NCBI GenBank assembly: GCA_022823305.1
Contig: JAJDXK010000029.1
Span: forward strand, 57,389-121,388
Reading direction: 5' to 3'
Source of the DNA: Alphaproteobacteria bacterium
GTDB lineage: Bacteria > Pseudomonadota > Alphaproteobacteria > UBA828
DNA: 64,000 nucleotides
Part shown: piece by piece, positions 42,620-50,502 of the stretch
Layout: the number at the start of each line of letters is the position of its first letter
Position numbering within the stretch: the stretch's first letter is position 1
Notes under the pieces: model-generated
Database searches by the model: none
What the model saw: the letters and a program-made list of their open reading frames with translations, nothing else
What the model was told of the DNA's origin: nothing
Made by a program: the position numbers and the translations under genes

Positions 42620-45073
42620 GTGAGCGATCCCGTGAGCGCGCGCGGCCCCGCGCTGGGCACGCCGCTTGAGCGCGTCGAGGACGCGAGCCTGCTCACGGGC
42701 CGCGGCCGCTACATCGACGACCTGGCCGTAGCCCCCGGCACCGGCCATGCCGCCGTCCTGCGCTCGCCCCACCCGCACGCCCGCCTGCTCGGCGTCGACG
42801 CGGCGCGGGCGGAGGCGCTCCCCGGCGTGCACGCGGTGGTCACGGGCGAGGACGCGCGCGCCTGGTCCACTCCCTTCATCGTCGGCGTGCGCCAGCCCAT
42901 GGAACACTGGTGCATCGCCACCGACCGCGTGCGCTACGCCGGCGAGCCGGTCGCCATCGTGGTCGCGGAGGACCGTTACCGCGCGGAGGACGCGCTGGCG
43001 CTGATCGACGTGCGCTACGAGCCGCTCGCGGCCATCGTCGACCCCGAGGCAGCGCTCGGGGCCGACGCCCCGGTGCTGCACGAGGCCGTGGGCGGCAACC
43101 TCATCAGCGAGCGCGCCTTCCGCTACGGCGAGCCGGAGGCGGCCTTCGCGCAGGCCCCGCACACGGTCGCCACCATGGTGCGCTACCCCCGCAACAGCTG
43201 CACCCCCATCGAGTGCCTCGGCCTGGTCGCGGCTTACGACCCCGGCGAGGGCGCCTACGACGTGCTCTCGCACTTTCAGGGGCCGATGACGCTGCACCCG
43301 GTGATGGCGCGGGCGCTCAAGGTGCCGGGGCCGCGGCTGCGGCTGCGCTCTGCGCCGGATTCGGGCGGGAGCTTCGGGGTCAAGCAGGCGGTCTTCCCCC
43401 TCATCGTGGCGATGGCGCTCGCGGCGCGGAAGGCCGGCCGCCCGGTCAAGTGGATCGAGGACCGGCTCGAGCACCTGCTGGCGGCGACCTCGGCCACCAA
43501 CCGGGTGACGCGCATCGAGGCGGCGGTGGAAGCGGACGGCCGGGTCACGGCGCTCCGCCTCGATCAGCTCGAGGACTGCGGCGCCTACCTGCGGGCGCCC
43601 GAGCCTGCGACGCTCTACCGCAACCACGGCAACCTCACCGGCGCCTACCGCATCCCCCATCTCGCGGTGACGAACCGCGTCGTCGTCACCAACAAGACGC
43701 CGACCGGGCTCAACCGGGGCTTCGGCGGGCCGCAGCTCTACTACGCGCTGGAGCGGCTGATGCAGCGCATCGCCGCCACCCTCGGCCTCGACCCGCTGGA
43801 CGTGATCCGGCGCAACCTGGTGCCGGCGGACGCCATGCCCTACCGCGCTGCCGCCGGCGCGGTGCTCGACTCGGGCGACTTCCCCGCCACCGTGGACCAC
43901 GGCGCGGCGGAAGGGGCGCTCGACGCACTCCGCGCGAAGCGGGACGCGGCGCGGGCCGAAGGCCGGCTCTACGGCATCGGCTTCGCCGCGGCGGTCGAGC
44001 CCTGCATCTCCAACATGGGCTACATCACCACCGTGCTGAGCGCCGCAGAACGCCGCAGGGCCGGACCCAAGGACGGCGCCGTCGCCCACGCGACGGTCGC
44101 GGTGGACCCGCTCGGCGCCGTCACCGTCAGCGCCGACTCGCTGCCCCAGGGGCAGGGGCACCGCACGGTGCTGGCGCAGGTGGTGGGCGACGCGCTCGGC
44201 CTCGCGCCGGCGCAGGTCACGGTGGCGCTGGAGCACGATTCGCAGCGCGACCCCTGGTCCATCGCCGCCGGCAACTACGCGAGCCGCTTCTCCGGCGCCG
44301 TGGCGGGCGCCGCGCACCTCGCGGCGGCGCGGGTACGGGAGCAGCTCGCCCGCATCGCGAGGCAGCGGCTCAACTGTGCGGCGGAAGATGTGCGCTTCGA
44401 GGGCGGCCGCGTCTTCGCAGCGGGCAATCCCGAAAACGACCTCGACTTCAGGCGGGTCGCGTCGCTCCCCCACTGGTCGCCGGGAAGCCTGCCCGAGGGC
44501 GTGCCGCCCGCGCTGCGCGAGACCGCGCGCTGGACGCCGCCCGAGCTCACGCCGCCGGACGACGACGACCGGGTCAACAGCTCGGCGGCCTACGGCTTCA
44601 TCTTCGACTTCTCCGGCGTGGAGGTCGACCCGCTCACCGGCGCCGTCGCCATCGACCGCTACGTCACCACCCACGACGCCGGCCGCCGCCTCAACCCGAC
44701 GCTGGTGGACGGCCAGATCCGCGGCGCCTTCGCCCACGCCGTCGGCGCCGCGCTCTACGAGGAGCTTGCCTACGCCGGGGACGGCGGCTTCCTCTCGGGC
44801 ACCTTCGCCGACTATCTGGTGCCGACCGCCTGCGAGGTGCCCGACCCGCTCATCCTGCACCGCGACAGCCCCAGCCCGGTGACGCCGCTCGGCGCCAAGG
44901 GCGTGGGCGAGGGCAACTGCATGAGTACGCCCGTCTGCCTCGCCAACGCCGTGGCCGATGCGCTAGGCGCGGAGACGCTCGACCTGCCGCTCACGCCCGC
45001 CCGCATCGGCGCGCTGATCCACGGGCCGGAGAGCGCGCCGACGACGAGGACGGAGCAGAACTCGGGGCTGTAG
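42620..45073 (+). CDS. Molybdenum hydroxylase large subunit (xanthine oxidase family; HmfA-like)
   Basis: 817-residue molybdopterin-binding subunit. LTGRGRYIDDLAV and VRYAGEPVAIVVAEDRYRAEDAL form the N-terminal part, APDSGGSFGVKQAVFPL and LNRGFGGPQLYYALERLM the Mo-pterin region, LPQGQGHRTVLAQVVGDALG binds pterin, and GAKGVGEGN holds the catalytic Glu. The AYRCSFR loop of form I CO dehydrogenase is absent, so it is not a CO oxidiser. Begins at GTG. In the order large-FAD-FeS-CoA ligase-crotonase it resembles the 2-furoyl-CoA dehydrogenase cluster, but another CoA-activated or free substrate is possible. Its partner FAD gene lies after a 481-base spacer. Confidence 0.9.
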   Translation: MSDPVSARGPALGTPLERVEDASLLTGRGRYIDDLAVAPGTGHAAVLRSPHPHARLLGVDAARAEALPGVHAVVTGEDARAWSTPFIVGVRQPMEHWCIATDRVRYAGEPVAIVVAEDRYRAEDALALIDVRYEPLAAIVDPEAALGADAPVLHEAVGGNLISERAFRYGEPEAAFAQAPHTVATMVRYPRNSCTPIECLGLVAAYDPGEGAYDVLSHFQGPMTLHPVMARALKVPGPRLRLRSAPDSGGSFGVKQAVFPLIVAMALAARKAGRPVKWIEDRLEHLLAATSATNRVTRIEAAVEADGRVTALRLDQLEDCGAYLRAPEPATLYRNHGNLTGAYRIPHLAVTNRVVVTNKTPTGLNRGFGGPQLYYALERLMQRIAATLGLDPLDVIRRNLVPADAMPYRAAAGAVLDSGDFPATVDHGAAEGALDALRAKRDAARAEGRLYGIGFAAAVEPCISNMGYITTVLSAAERRRAGPKDGAVAHATVAVDPLGAVTVSADSLPQGQGHRTVLAQVVGDALGLAPAQVTVALEHDSQRDPWSIAAGNYASRFSGAVAGAAHLAAARVREQLARIARQRLNCAAEDVRFEGGRVFAAGNPENDLDFRRVASLPHWSPGSLPEGVPPALRETARWTPPELTPPDDDDRVNSSAAYGFIFDFSGVEVDPLTGAVAIDRYVTTHDAGRRLNPTLVDGQIRGAFAHAVGAALYEELAYAGDGGFLSGTFADYLVPTACEVPDPLILHRDSPSPVTPLGAKGVGEGNCMSTPVCLANAVADALGAETLDLPLTPARIGALIHGPESAPTTRTEQNSGL

Positions 45074-45085
45074 TGCCCCGCTGCC

Positions 45086-45269
45086 GAAGTTCGCATCCGA
45101 TTACGCGCCACCACCTCACGTCATGGCCGGATTTATTCCGGCCATCCACGGGTTTTTCGTGCCGCAGAAAACAAGGAACGTGAATGCCCGGAACAAGTCC
45201 GGGCATGACGATTTATGTGGATTACTGGCCTGGAGAGCGCGCGCAGCACCTCACCCGAATGCGAACTTC
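45086..45269. mobile_element. MITE/REPIN-like palindromic element in the coxL-coxM spacer
   Basis: Outer arms GAAGTTCGCATCCG (45086-45099) and CGAATGCGAACTTC (45256-45269) are inverted repeats matching at 13 of 14 bases. Inside is a doublet of hairpins: ATGGCCGGA (45123-45131)/TCCGGCCAT (45137-45145) and ATGCCCGGA (45184-45192)/TCCGGGCAT (45198-45206), and CGTCATG (45119-45125) also matches CATGACG (45204-45210). The element has no coding capacity and follows the stop of the large-subunit gene by 12 bases. The nested palindromes resemble REP doublets mobilised by RAYT transposases. Target duplications were not seen. Confidence 0.6.
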
Positions 45270-45314
45270 AAGTACCGCACGGTAGTTCCGACTCGTCCAT
45301 CTCCGCGCGCTTCG

Positions 45315-45464
45315 TCAAGTGCCGAGGCATCCCGCCATCGCCTCGTAGAGGTTGCTCAGCAACTCCTCGAAGGTCTCGCCCTGCGTCGCGCATCCGGGGA
45401 TCGCGGGCACCTCGGCCCAGTATCCCCCCTCTTCCGCCTCGTGAACGATTACCTTGAGTTTCAC
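45315..45464 (-). pseudogene. HicB-like antitoxin, apparently truncated
   Basis: 49 codons from GTG at 45464: MKLKVIVHEAEEGGYWAEVPAIPGCATQGETFEELLSNLYEAMAGCL (landmarks residues 1-47) is a UPF0150/HicB strand-helix unit, ending abruptly at GCLGT-stop. Full HicB proteins of this type continue for another 15-30 residues. Other frames after the stop do not restore an obvious family tail. GAGGAG precedes the GTG. No hicA partner is present on either side. It lies antisense between the Mo-hydroxylase large and medium subunit genes. It may be a remnant or a genuinely short orphan. Confidence 0.6.
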
Positions 45465-45554
45465 GGCTCGCTCCTCGCAGGTTCCGCCTCGCCGGCACGG
45501 GTCGGGGCCGCTCCAAGATACCAACACGGTGCCGATCCGGGTATAGGGACGCCC

Positions 45555-46382
45555 ATGAAGCCCGCGCCCTTCGATTATCTGCGTGCCGAGGCGGAAGAGG
45601 AGGCGGTGTCCGCGCTGGCCGAGGCCGGCGACGACGCGCGGCTGCTGGCCGGCGGCCAGACCCTGATGCCCATGCTCAACATGCGGCTGGTGGAGCCGGC
45701 GGTGCTGATCGACATCTCCCGCCTCCCGGGCCGGGCCGCGATCGCCGACGACGGCACCGCGATCGAGGTGGGCGCCGCGGTCACCCAGGCGAGCCTGGAG
45801 GCCTGGCCGGCGCTGGCCGGGCGCGCCCCGCTGCTGGCCCGGGCCCTGCCGCTGATCGGCCATGCCCAGACCCGGAGCCGCGGCACCGTCTGCGGCTCGC
45901 TCGCCTTCGCCGATCCTGCCGCGGAGCTGCCGCTCTGCCTCGCCACGCTGGGCGGCGAGGTGGTGCTGCGCTCGCGGGCGGGAACGCGCACGCTCGCAGC
46001 CACCGCGTTCCAGACCGGCATGCTGTCCACCGCCTGCCGCGAGGACGAGATGGTGGCGGCGGCGCGTTTTCCCGCCGCCGAGCCGGGCGCGGGCTATGCC
46101 TTCGCCGAGTTCGCCCGCCGGCACGGCGACTTCGCCATCGTCGCCGTCGCCGTCATCGCGCGGGAGAACGGTCTCAGGATCGGTGTGGGCGGCGTCGCCG
46201 AGCGCCCCGTCGTCGCAGAATGGCCGCTGCTCGAGGGCGATGCGCTGGACGATGCGCTCGACGCGCTGGCCTGGTCGCTCGACGCCGACGACGACCCCCA
46301 TGTCAGCGCACATTACCGGCGCGCGCTGGTGCAGGGGCTCGGCAGGCGAACCGTCCTGGCGGCGCTGGAGGCGCGGACATGA
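45555..46382 (+). CDS. Molybdenum hydroxylase FAD-binding subunit (CoxM/HmfB-like)
   Basis: 275-residue FAD subunit of the xanthine oxidase family. LLAGGQTLMPMLNMRL near residue 30 is the FAD motif; SRGTVCGSLAFADPAAELPL is the second binding motif but reads VCGSLAF where most homologues have IGGSLAH, so one Gly and the His are replaced. The C-terminal FAD-contact domain (SAHYRRALVQGLGRRTVLAALE) is complete. It transfers electrons from the FeS subunit to an acceptor. The ATG at 45555 follows GGGAC; the stop overlaps the 2Fe-2S subunit start as ATGA. Confidence 0.9.
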   Translation: MKPAPFDYLRAEAEEEAVSALAEAGDDARLLAGGQTLMPMLNMRLVEPAVLIDISRLPGRAAIADDGTAIEVGAAVTQASLEAWPALAGRAPLLARALPLIGHAQTRSRGTVCGSLAFADPAAELPLCLATLGGEVVLRSRAGTRTLAATAFQTGMLSTACREDEMVAAARFPAAEPGAGYAFAEFARRHGDFAIVAVAVIARENGLRIGVGGVAERPVVAEWPLLEGDALDDALDALAWSLDADDDPHVSAHYRRALVQGLGRRTVLAALEART

Positions 46383-46885
46383 AGCGCCTGGAGGCGGATG
46401 GCCGCCACCGGGTCGGCCTTGCCCTCAACGGTCGCGAGGCCAGCGGCTGGGCCGAGCCGCGCATGCTGCTGAGCGACTTCCTGCGCCACGAACTCGGCGC
46501 CACCGGCACCCACGTCGGCTGCGAGCACGGGGTCTGCGGCGCCTGCACGGTGCGCCTCGACGGGACGCCGGTGCGCGCGTGTCTCACGCTCGCGGTCCAG
46601 GCCGAGGGCCGGCGCGTGGACACGGTGGAGGGCCTCGCGCCCGAGGGCGAGCTCACCGAGCTGCAGCGGGCCTTCCGCCGCCACCACGCATTGCAGTGCG
46701 GCTTCTGCACCCCCGGCATCCTCATGTCGCTCACCGCCTGGCTGGAGACGAACCCGGCGCCGCACGAGGGGGAGATTCGCGAGCTCCTCAGCGGCCACCT
46801 CTGCCGCTGCACCGGCTATTCCGGCATCGTCGCGGCGGCGCTGGAGATCGCGGAGGCGCAGGCAGGGCGGCGCGCGGATGACTGA
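46379..46885 (+). CDS. Molybdenum hydroxylase 2Fe-2S subunit (CoxS/HmfC-like)
   Basis: 168-residue small subunit with both clusters: C-x4-C-x2-C in THVGCEHGVCGACTVRLDG and its partner Cys in RACLTL (plant-ferredoxin type), and CGFCTPG...CRCTGYSG in the helical second domain. It passes electrons between the Mo site and FAD. The start overlaps the FAD gene stop (ATGA) and its end overlaps the CoA ligase gene by 8 bases, so the three genes are strongly coupled. Length is normal for the family. Confidence 0.93.
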   Translation: MKRLEADGRHRVGLALNGREASGWAEPRMLLSDFLRHELGATGTHVGCEHGVCGACTVRLDGTPVRACLTLAVQAEGRRVDTVEGLAPEGELTELQRAFRRHHALQCGFCTPGILMSLTAWLETNPAPHEGEIRELLSGHLCRCTGYSGIVAAALEIAEAQAGRRADD

Positions 46886-48443
46886 TCTCGGCCGCGTGCT
46901 GATCGCCGCGGCCGAGCGGTGCCCGCGCGCGCTCGCCGTCGTCGACGGCGAACGCCGCTTCGACTACGAGGGATGGCTCGACACGGCATCGCGGCTTGCT
47001 GCAGGCCTCGGCACTGTCGGCCTCGGGCGCGGCGACCGCCTCGCCGTCATCATGCAGAACTGCTGGGAGATGGCGGCGCTCCACTGGGCCTGCCAGCTCG
47101 CCGGCGTGGTCGCGGTACCGCTCAACTGGCGCAGCGGCGCGGGCGAGCTGGACTACTTCCTCACCGATTCCGGCGCCGCGGCGCTGGCCTTCGACGCCTC
47201 CGCCGCCGAGGCCGCGGCGGGCTCCGCCTGCGCCGCCGGGCTCCGCCGCATCGCCGCCGGCACCACGGCGGGCGGCACGATCGCATTCGAGGACCTGCTG
47301 TCGGCGCCGGCCGAGCCGACACCCCGCGCCGGCGAGGACGACCTCTCGCTCATGCTCTACACCTCGGGCACTACGGGGCGGGGCAAGGGCGTGCCGCGCA
47401 GCCACCGTGCCGAGCGCGCGGCGGCGCTCGCCCACATCGCGCAGAACTGCTACCGCGCGGGCGAGCGCACGCTGGGCGTCATGCCGCTCTACCACACCAT
47501 GGGCGTGCGCTCGCTGCTCGCCATGGCGCCGCTGGGTGGCGCCTTCGTCTGCCAGCACCGCTTCGACGCCACCGGCGCGCTCGGGCTGATCGAGGCGGAG
47601 CGGATCACCACCCTCTACCTCGTGCCGACACTCTACTACGACCTGCTGGCGAGCCCGGGCTTCGCCGAGGCCGACATCTCCTCGGTGCGCAAGCTGGGCT
47701 TCGCCGGCGCGCCCATGGCGGAAGGCCTGCTGCGCCGCGTCAGCCGGGCCTTCCGGCCCGAACTCTTCGTCAACCATTACGGCTCGTCGGAGATCTACAC
47801 CTTCACCATCGACCAGGACGCGGCAGCCAAGCCGGGCTCGGCCGGAAAGGCCGGCATCAACCAGCGCATCCGTGTGGTCGAGATCGGCGCGGGCGATCCC
47901 GAACGCATCGTGCCCGCGGGCAGCGAAGGCGAGGTGATCGCGAGCCTGGAGAGCGAGGAGGCATTCGCCGGCTACTGGCAGCGCCCCGACGCAGACGCGC
48001 GGGCGCTCAAGCAGGGCTGGTATTTCACCGGCGATGTCGGCTATTGCGACGCCGACGGCGATCTCTTCGTGACGGGCCGGGTCGACGACATGATCATCAC
48101 GGGCGGCGAGAACGTGCTGCCCGCCGAGATCGAGAGCGTGCTCTCGGTTCACCCGGCGGTGGCGGAGGCGGCGGTGGCAGGGCTCGAGGACGAGCGCTGG
48201 GGACAGCAGGTGGCCGCCTTCGTCGTGCGTGCAGGCCCGGTGGACTCAGGTGCGCTCGATGCCCACTGCCGCGCCTCTGCGCTGGCCGGCTTCAAGCGGC
48301 CCCGGACTTACGTCTTCGTCCGCGCGATCCCCAAGTCCCCGGTCGGCAAGGTGCTGCGCCGCCTGCTGATCGCGGGCGACTACGAGGAGGACGAGGGCGG
48401 CGCCGGCGCCGGCTCGCAGGCGAGAAGCGGGAGAGGCGCATGA
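46878..48443 (+). CDS. AMP-forming CoA ligase (HmfD-like)
   Basis: 521-residue adenylate-forming enzyme: LMLYTSGTTGRGKGVPRSH (P-loop), NHYGSSEIYTFT, GWYFTGDVGYCDADGDLFV, DDMIITGGENVLPAEIES and the catalytic-Lys tail SPVGKVLRRLL are all present. It activates an organic acid to CoA before oxidation by the Mo hydroxylase. In the furoate pathway this position is occupied by 2-furoyl-CoA synthetase (HmfD). The overlap of 8 bases upstream and 4 downstream fixes it in the operon. Aromatic or heteroaromatic acid specificity is inferred from context only. Confidence 0.88.
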   Translation: MTDLGRVLIAAAERCPRALAVVDGERRFDYEGWLDTASRLAAGLGTVGLGRGDRLAVIMQNCWEMAALHWACQLAGVVAVPLNWRSGAGELDYFLTDSGAAALAFDASAAEAAAGSACAAGLRRIAAGTTAGGTIAFEDLLSAPAEPTPRAGEDDLSLMLYTSGTTGRGKGVPRSHRAERAAALAHIAQNCYRAGERTLGVMPLYHTMGVRSLLAMAPLGGAFVCQHRFDATGALGLIEAERITTLYLVPTLYYDLLASPGFAEADISSVRKLGFAGAPMAEGLLRRVSRAFRPELFVNHYGSSEIYTFTIDQDAAAKPGSAGKAGINQRIRVVEIGAGDPERIVPAGSEGEVIASLESEEAFAGYWQRPDADARALKQGWYFTGDVGYCDADGDLFVTGRVDDMIITGGENVLPAEIESVLSVHPAVAEAAVAGLEDERWGQQVAAFVVRAGPVDSGALDAHCRASALAGFKRPRTYVFVRAIPKSPVGKVLRRLLIAGDYEEDEGGAGAGSQARSGRGA

Positions 48444-49231
48444 CCGGGAGCGGCCCCTTCGACGGCCTCGACGGCTTTCGCGTGGAGGTCGACCGCGCGG
48501 CGGCGCGCGCCGACATCGTGCTCGCCCGCCCGCCGCTCAACGTGGTCTCCATGCCGCAGAGGGACCAGCTTGCCGGCGCCTTCGCCGCGCTCGATGCCGA
48601 CGACGGCGTCCGGGTGATCGTGCTCCGCGCCGAGGGCGAGCACTTCTCCAGCGGCGGCGACATCCCCGCCTTCATGACCCGCACGCCGGAGCAGCTCGCG
48701 GTGCTGGCGCAGAACGTCGCCGCGCCCGAGCGCTGCCGCCAGCCGGTGATCGCGGCGATCCAGGGCTACTGCTTCGGCGTCGCCTTCGAGCTGGCATTGG
48801 CCTGCGACTTCCGCATCGTGACCGAGGGCGCCCTGCTCGGCCTGCCGGAGCAGCGCATCGGCATGATCCCGGGCTCGGGCGGCTCGGCGCGGCTCGCGCG
48901 CATGATCGGCATCGGGCGGGCCAAGGACCTGGTGATGCGGGCGCGCCGGCTGCCCGGCGCGGAGGCGCACGCCTGGGGCATCGCGCTCGACTGCGTGGCC
49001 GACGAGAGGCTTGGCGAGGCGACCGATGCGCTGGCGGACGAGCTCAGGGGCTTCTCCCCGCTTGCCCAGCGTACCGCCAAGAAGCTGCTGAACGAGGCGG
49101 AGGATGCGCCGCTGCACGTCGCCGTCGCCCTCGAGGGCGAGGCCTATGGTAGGCTGCGCTCCTCGGCCGACTTCGCCGAAGGGGTGGCCTCCTTCGCGGA
49201 GAAGCGCAAGCCGGTCTTCAAGGGGGAGTAG
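48440..49231 (+). CDS. Crotonase-fold enoyl-CoA hydratase/hydrolase (HmfE-like)
   Basis: 263-residue crotonase: oxyanion-hole elements GEHFSSGGDIPAF (CoA-binding) and IQGYCFGVAFELALACDFRI, with GLPEQRIGMIPGSGGSARLARMIG near residue 130-155 carrying one of the usual acid positions (Glu of PEQRIG). It may hydrate an enoyl-CoA or, as HmfE does in furoate degradation, hydrolyse 2-oxoglutaroyl-CoA. The ATG overlaps the ligase stop (ATGA) and the stop is 2 bases before the larC start. Confidence 0.87.
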   Translation: MTGSGPFDGLDGFRVEVDRAAARADIVLARPPLNVVSMPQRDQLAGAFAALDADDGVRVIVLRAEGEHFSSGGDIPAFMTRTPEQLAVLAQNVAAPERCRQPVIAAIQGYCFGVAFELALACDFRIVTEGALLGLPEQRIGMIPGSGGSARLARMIGIGRAKDLVMRARRLPGAEAHAWGIALDCVADERLGEATDALADELRGFSPLAQRTAKKLLNEAEDAPLHVAVALEGEAYGRLRSSADFAEGVASFAEKRKPVFKGE

Positions 49232-49233
49232 CC

Positions 49234-50502
49234 TTGGACGAGGCGCCGCACCCCGGCGGGACGGACGCGGACGAGGATGCGAGGGAGGACGCGGCACCCG
49301 CCGTGCCGCTGCCGCGCTTTCACCTCGATCCCGTGGGCGGCATCGCCGGCGACATGTTCGCCGCCACGCTGCTCGATGCGCGGCCGGACCTGGCGGAAGG
49401 CCTGCGCGCGGCGCTCGCCGGGCTCAGGCTGCCGTCCTCGGTGACCGTCGCCATCGAGCCGCACCGGGACGCGGCACTTTCGGGAACGCGCTTCGACGTG
49501 AGCGCGCCGGCGGACGAGGGCCACGGCCACGTGGGCCTCGCCGACGTGGCCGCGCGGCTGGAGGTGGCCTGCCTCGCGCCCGACGTGCGCGAGCGCGCGC
49601 TGGCCATCTTCACGCTGCTGGCCGAGGCGGAAGGCGCGGTACACGGCACCGACCCGGCGGCGGTCACCTTCCACGAGGTTGGCGCCTGGGATTCCACCGT
49701 CGATATCGTGGCCGCCGCCTGGCTGATCGAGGCGGTGGGGCCTGCGCGCTGGTCGGTCGGCGCCCTGCCCCTCGGCTCGGGCCGGGTGCGCTGCGCCCAC
49801 GGCCTGCTGCCCGTGCCGGCGCCCGCGGTGGTCCACCTCCTGCAGGGGCTCGCGACCCACGACGACGGCATCGCCGGCGAGCGCGTCACGCCCACGGGCG
49901 CGGCGATCCTGAAGCACCTCGCGCCGACCCAGGCGCCCGCCGCGCAGACGGAGACTCTGGCGGGCGCGGGCACCGGCTTCGGCAGCCGCACCCTGCCGGG
50001 CCTCAGCAACGTGCTCCGGGTCATGGAATTCGCTCCGGTCGCACCCGCCGCCCGCGAGGAGCAGGTGGCGGTGCTGCGCTTCGAGATCGACGACCAGACG
50101 CCGGAGGACCTGGCCCTCGGCCTCAAGCGCCTGCGGGCGTGCGCGGGCATCCTCGACGTGGTGCAGTGGCCGGTCTACGGCAAGAAGGGCCGCCTGCTGG
50201 CGGCGGTGCAGGTGCTGGCCGGGGCGGCGGCGCTGGATGCGGCGCTCGACGCCGTCTTTGCGGAGACCACCACGCTCGGCGTGCGCTGGTCGCGGGTCTC
50301 GCGCCGCGCGCTCGCGCGGGACGAGACCTGCCACGGCGACGCGCTCGGCACGGTGCGGGTGAAGCGCGCGCGGAGGCCCGGCGGCACCGTGAGCGCCAAG
50401 GCGGAGCTCGCCGATCTCGCACAGAGCGGCGGCCACGCGCTGCGCGAGGAGCGGCGGCGCCGCGCCGAGGCGGTGGCGCTCGAGGGGCACGGCAATGGCT
50501 GA
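49234..50502 (+). CDS. larC: LarC, nickel insertion protein of nickel-pincer cofactor synthesis
   Basis: 422-residue LarC: FHLDPVGGIAGDMFAATLLDARPD is the family start, GVGLADVAARLE, FHEVGAWDSTVDIVAAAWL and LSNVLRVMEF (C-terminal part) follow. LarC performs CTP-dependent nickel insertion into pyridinium bisthiocarboxylate mononucleotide. In some bacteria the gene is split or frame-shifted; here one frame is continuous. The start is TTG at 49234 with GGGGGAG about 7 bases upstream; an N-terminal extension of about 29 acidic residues precedes the family core, and a GTG further in could be the true start. It follows the crotonase stop by 2 bases, so it is in the same operon. Confidence 0.92.
   Translation: MDEAPHPGGTDADEDAREDAAPAVPLPRFHLDPVGGIAGDMFAATLLDARPDLAEGLRAALAGLRLPSSVTVAIEPHRDAALSGTRFDVSAPADEGHGHVGLADVAARLEVACLAPDVRERALAIFTLLAEAEGAVHGTDPAAVTFHEVGAWDSTVDIVAAAWLIEAVGPARWSVGALPLGSGRVRCAHGLLPVPAPAVVHLLQGLATHDDGIAGERVTPTGAAILKHLAPTQAPAAQTETLAGAGTGFGSRTLPGLSNVLRVMEFAPVAPAAREEQVAVLRFEIDDQTPEDLALGLKRLRACAGILDVVQWPVYGKKGRLLAAVQVLAGAAALDAALDAVFAETTTLGVRWSRVSRRALARDETCHGDALGTVRVKRARRPGGTVSAKAELADLAQSGGHALREERRRRAEAVALEGHGNG

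Noticed and set aside
45270..45314. A frameshifted continuation of HicB beyond its stop.
   Set aside because: Neither alternative frame after the stop resembles the usual HicB tail, so a simple frameshift is not supported.
42620..46885. Form I carbon monoxide dehydrogenase (coxLMS).
   Set aside because: The large subunit lacks the AYRCSFR active-site loop, and the neighbouring CoA ligase and crotonase fit an organic-acid pathway better.
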